The translations under genes were made by a program, and so were the position numbers. A stretch of 64,000 nt of DNA from Fibrobacter sp. (GTDB lineage Bacteria; Fibrobacterota; Fibrobacteria; Fibrobacterales; Fibrobacteraceae). Of the stretch, positions 61,411 through 64,000 are shown piece by piece. Numbering within the stretch: the stretch's first letter is position 1; each line of letters begins with the position of its first letter. The stretch covers positions 1-64,000 of the forward strand of contig JAGCPF010000032.1 of the NCBI GenBank assembly GCA_017642335.1, in the 5' to 3' direction. The notes beneath the pieces were generated by a model that had not been told where the DNA came from, did not search any database, and worked only from the letters and a program-made list of their open reading frames with translations.

Positions 61411-64000
61411 TTATTTCTTCTTCGTAATCGGGCGCTTGTAGCCGAACGGCTTCAGCATGTCTTCGCTTACACGGCGCTTCGCCCCGAGCTTTCCGGCCTT
61501 GTTGTCACCGTCCACCGGCGGCAAGGTGCAGCGCAGCATGCTGGTCATGTTGACTTCGGTCTTGTACACATAGGCACCCGTCGCAAGCAGCTTGCCGCTC
61601 TTGGCGCGCAGGTCACCATTCTGGTCAGGCTTAAGTTCCATGGCCATGGAAAGCAGGCCGGCATCGTCCACATAGTCCGGGTCATCCAGTTCCAGGGAGA
61701 ACGTGTACTTATCCACGAACTGTCCCAGATTGGTGTAAATCCAGACGCTGACGACCATGGTCGTTATGTAGAGGTTCGCCTTGCTGATATCGCTCGGCAT
61801 ATTCCTCACGAACTCGGCACTGCAGTATTTCTCCGCATATTCCTGCACAGACATCTTCTTGCTGTCCTTGGCATCGACACCATCCAGAGCGACAACACCG
61901 TCGCTATTGACAAGGTCATCCAAAGTGGCAAGTCCGTGAACCGCATTCACCACCGGCAGCTTGGCATCGATAACAAGCGTCGGGCCCAGATGTCCCTTCA
62001 GGCCAGGATACGGTTCCTCGACGGAGCCCTTCTTCGTCTTCATATCGCCGCCGATAAGCACTTCATTCTCCACACCTTCCTTGGCGTTGAAGAGGCTCAC
62101 AGCAAACGTCTCGCCCTTCTTCGGCGTATTCGAGCTGTAGAACTTGGCCACCTTTTCATCGTCAATTACGGTCACAGGCTTCTCGACAGAAATTTCCACA
62201 TCCTTGATTCCCTTGACCACAACGAAGATGACCGCGGAATCGGAGTTTCCAGCCTTATCACGATAGTAGCGCACGATGGGGTTCGTTCCCTTCTGGAGGC
62301 CCTGGGTCACCAGCGTATCCTGAACGACGCCATCCACGGTCCACTTCACGTCGACAAAGTTGGAGTGCAGCACAGCACCGTCGGCAGGAGAAAGGATCTC
62401 GACCTTCGGGCGGGTCTTGTCCAGCACCATATACAGCGACTTGGTCGATGTGTTGCCGTACTTGTTCGTGTAAGAGTAGCTAATGTCGAAGCCGGCATTG
62501 CCCTCGTCATCCCTTACAAACGCACCCTTCTTGTCAACGACGTAAGACACGTTGATAGAATTGTCGTTGGAATCCACGTAGTCGTAAGAGACCGTGTAAG
62601 TCGAACCATTGCGGCCTTCAATCAACTCACCCGTAGAAGCATCGGCCAGGTACGAGATGGTCACTTCCTTGCCGTCGACGGTCATGTTGTAAGAGACCTT
62701 GATTTCCTTCTTGCCACTTTCTCCCTTGACCAGGTTACCCTTGAAGTCGGTGTAGTACGTGACCGTAACCTCGTTGCCGTTCACAAACTCCGTGTAAGAA
62801 GTTTCCAAGACTTCGCCATTCAGCTGGAGAACCTTCTTGTTCTCGGTCGCATTGCGGTCCAGGGTCAGCTTCGCATCGACAATCTTGTCCATCGTCTTCG
62901 TAAACGTGGCCGGAGAGATGTTCACAGAATCCAGTTCCAGGTTGACCGTAAACGTGTCGCGCTTGGACGAGCCCGGATCCTTGACAGAGACGAACACCTT
63001 GTTCTTTTTCTCGTTCACGTAGTAGGCGGTATCGTTTTCATCCTTTTCCTCGACCACCGTGAAGATGTTGGTAGCCTTGACTTTCTTGTCCTTCGTCGAA
63101 ACAATAACCTCGGGCGAATCGGAATTCACGAAAATAACCACCGTATCCGCACCGGGATAGTTCTTCTTCGGATCCTTGAAAGTCTTGATGATAACGTTCT
63201 TACCCTTCTTCAGTTCCTCGGTACCGTAGCGGGTCGTGCCGTCTTCCGTCCATTCCAAGTCAATGGAGTAGCGGTTCGTATAAATGGTATCCGGCATCAA
63301 CCACACCGAGTCGGGCGTTTCGCCGCGGGTAATGACGACCTTCGACCATTCATCGACGTCCTTGACCTTGATCGTAACGTCATTCGTATCGGTGAATTCA
63401 CCATCCGTCACGGAAACCTTGAGTATGTAGATGGAATCCTGTTCGTAGTCCAGGGAATCCAGCAACTTGATGGTACCGTCTTCCAGCACATCGAAACCGA
63501 CGCTCTTGCCAATCAGCTTGAACTTGTGGTTCGTGAAGGCCTTCGCCGTATCGAGGTCCTTGGCAACCAGTTTTCCAATCGTGTAGCCAATCTTCTCGTC
63601 TTCGCTGACGGTAAACGTCTGCGGCGGGAGCGTCACGGGCTCGTTCACGTCGGTAATCTTCACGGTAATCAGCGTATCGCTAGAGCCACCATGTTCATCG
63701 AACACGGTCACCACGAACGAAAGCGAATGCGTCTTTTCGTAATCGAACGCAGTGCTATCCTTCACCTTCATGACGCCGTCCTCGGAAACGGTAACATAGT
63801 CGACATTGGACTTGAGCTTGTAGGTGAACACGGAGTCGTTCTGGTCCTCGTCCGCAGCCGTCAGCTGCCCGATGACATAGTCCTTCTTCGGGTTCTCCGG
63901 GAATTCGTAAGTATCTTCTGACGTAAAGTACGGGTTGTCATTCACATCCTTCACATAGATGGTCATCGTCGCGGTATCCGTCAACGACGTGTCAGCCTTG
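61411..64000 (-). CDS. Large secreted protein with cadherin-type repeats (5' truncated)
   Basis: The reading frame is open to the right window edge, so the N-terminus is missing; at least 862 residues are present. Cadherin-like domains appear first: KDVNDNPYFTSEDTYEFPEN with LTAADEDQNDSVFTYKL, then TDVNEPVTLPPQTFTVSEDE and VKDVDEWSKVVI. Then about 400 residues of Ig-like beta repeats rich in Asp, Lys and Val (DKTRPKVEILSPADGAVLHS), and a C-terminal domain ending KKK. Calcium-dependent cell-surface protein, perhaps adhesive, likely exported by a signal upstream. Cys-poor except near the C-terminus. Identity of the whole is uncertain. Confidence 0.8.
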   Translation of the reverse strand, partial: KADTSLTDTATMTIYVKDVNDNPYFTSEDTYEFPENPKKDYVIGQLTAADEDQNDSVFTYKLKSNVDYVTVSEDGVMKVKDSTAFDYEKTHSLSFVVTVFDEHGGSSDTLITVKITDVNEPVTLPPQTFTVSEDEKIGYTIGKLVAKDLDTAKAFTNHKFKLIGKSVGFDVLEDGTIKLLDSLDYEQDSIYILKVSVTDGEFTDTNDVTIKVKDVDEWSKVVITRGETPDSVWLMPDTIYTNRYSIDLEWTEDGTTRYGTEELKKGKNVIIKTFKDPKKNYPGADTVVIFVNSDSPEVIVSTKDKKVKATNIFTVVEEKDENDTAYYVNEKKNKVFVSVKDPGSSKRDTFTVNLELDSVNISPATFTKTMDKIVDAKLTLDRNATENKKVLQLNGEVLETSYTEFVNGNEVTVTYYTDFKGNLVKGESGKKEIKVSYNMTVDGKEVTISYLADASTGELIEGRNGSTYTVSYDYVDSNDNSINVSYVVDKKGAFVRDDEGNAGFDISYSYTNKYGNTSTKSLYMVLDKTRPKVEILSPADGAVLHSNFVDVKWTVDGVVQDTLVTQGLQKGTNPIVRYYRDKAGNSDSAVIFVVVKGIKDVEISVEKPVTVIDDEKVAKFYSSNTPKKGETFAVSLFNAKEGVENEVLIGGDMKTKKGSVEEPYPGLKGHLGPTLVIDAKLPVVNAVHGLATLDDLVNSDGVVALDGVDAKDSKKMSVQEYAEKYCSAEFVRNMPSDISKANLYITTMVVSVWIYTNLGQFVDKYTFSLELDDPDYVDDAGLLSMAMELKPDQNGDLRAKSGKLLATGAYVYKTEVNMTSMLRCTLPPVDGDNKAGKLGAKRRVSEDMLKPFGYKRPITKKK

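Noticed and set aside
61936-63921. 661-codon open frame on the plus strand against the cadherin-type gene
   Set aside because: Antisense shadow; Arg/His/Val-rich, no domain and no ribosome site, while the minus strand encodes clear cadherin repeats.

Overview
The window looks like chromosomal DNA of a Fibrobacter-type bacterium. The pointers are a secreted protein with a C-terminal domain resembling the Fibrobacter succinogenes major paralogous family, many lipoproteins, a Gram-negative envelope gene set (ExbB/ExbD/TonB, lytic transglycosylase, OmpA-like proteins), GC-rich third codon positions, and candidate promoters of the Bacteroidetes type (TTG about 20 bases upstream of TAnnTTTG). The genus assignment is inference. 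I see no tRNA, rRNA, CRISPR array, integrase or transposase.

Layout. 1-9.7 kb: end of argS, two secreted proteins on the minus strand, then a plus-strand housekeeping run (purU, a membrane protein, pyrE, a lipoprotein, a surface protein, a DEAD-box helicase, map). 9.7-10.1 kb: a repeat-rich gap. 10.1-16.6 kb: EcsC-like protein, fusA, two small lipoproteins, mazG and dprA back to back, and a DivIC/FtsB-like protein. 16.7-19.7 kb: a RepA-like ATPase with a degenerate primase domain, followed by a degenerate TrmA/RlmD-like protein. 19.8-26.3 kb: LysM protein, a possible 38-residue membrane peptide, histidine kinase, response regulator and a beta-propeller protein. 26.4-31.1 kb: an orphan peptide-binding lipoprotein, pssA, and the minus-strand operon ruvC-vanY-mpaA.

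31.2-36.3 kb: a primase-helicase-like protein with damaged active sites, then a glycosyltransferase and an LTA-synthase-like enzyme. 36.3-49.0 kb, minus strand: a Cys-rich secreted protein, an MMPL exporter, a second LTA-synthase-like enzyme, four glycosyltransferases, a polysaccharide flippase and a helical protein. This looks like a surface glycan or glycolipid locus. 49-55.7 kb: a GLUG-repeat lipoprotein and a compact operon DUF3450-like / long ExbB / ExbB / ExbD / TonB / TPR. 55.7-59.3 kb: ankyrin lipoprotein, MltD-like transglycosylase with five LysM domains, and two small proteins, one of 52 residues and easy to miss. 59.3-64 kb: a protein with nine thrombospondin type 3 repeats and a convergent, truncated cadherin-repeat protein.

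The observations I rank highest are the three nucleic-acid enzyme homologues that keep their fold but lose signature catalytic residues (16688-18433, 18464-19720, 31244-33133). None sits in a recognisable prophage. Next come the intergenic repeats whose palindromic arms differ between copies but still pair, the abutting mazG/dprA start codons, and the two unannotated small membrane proteins.
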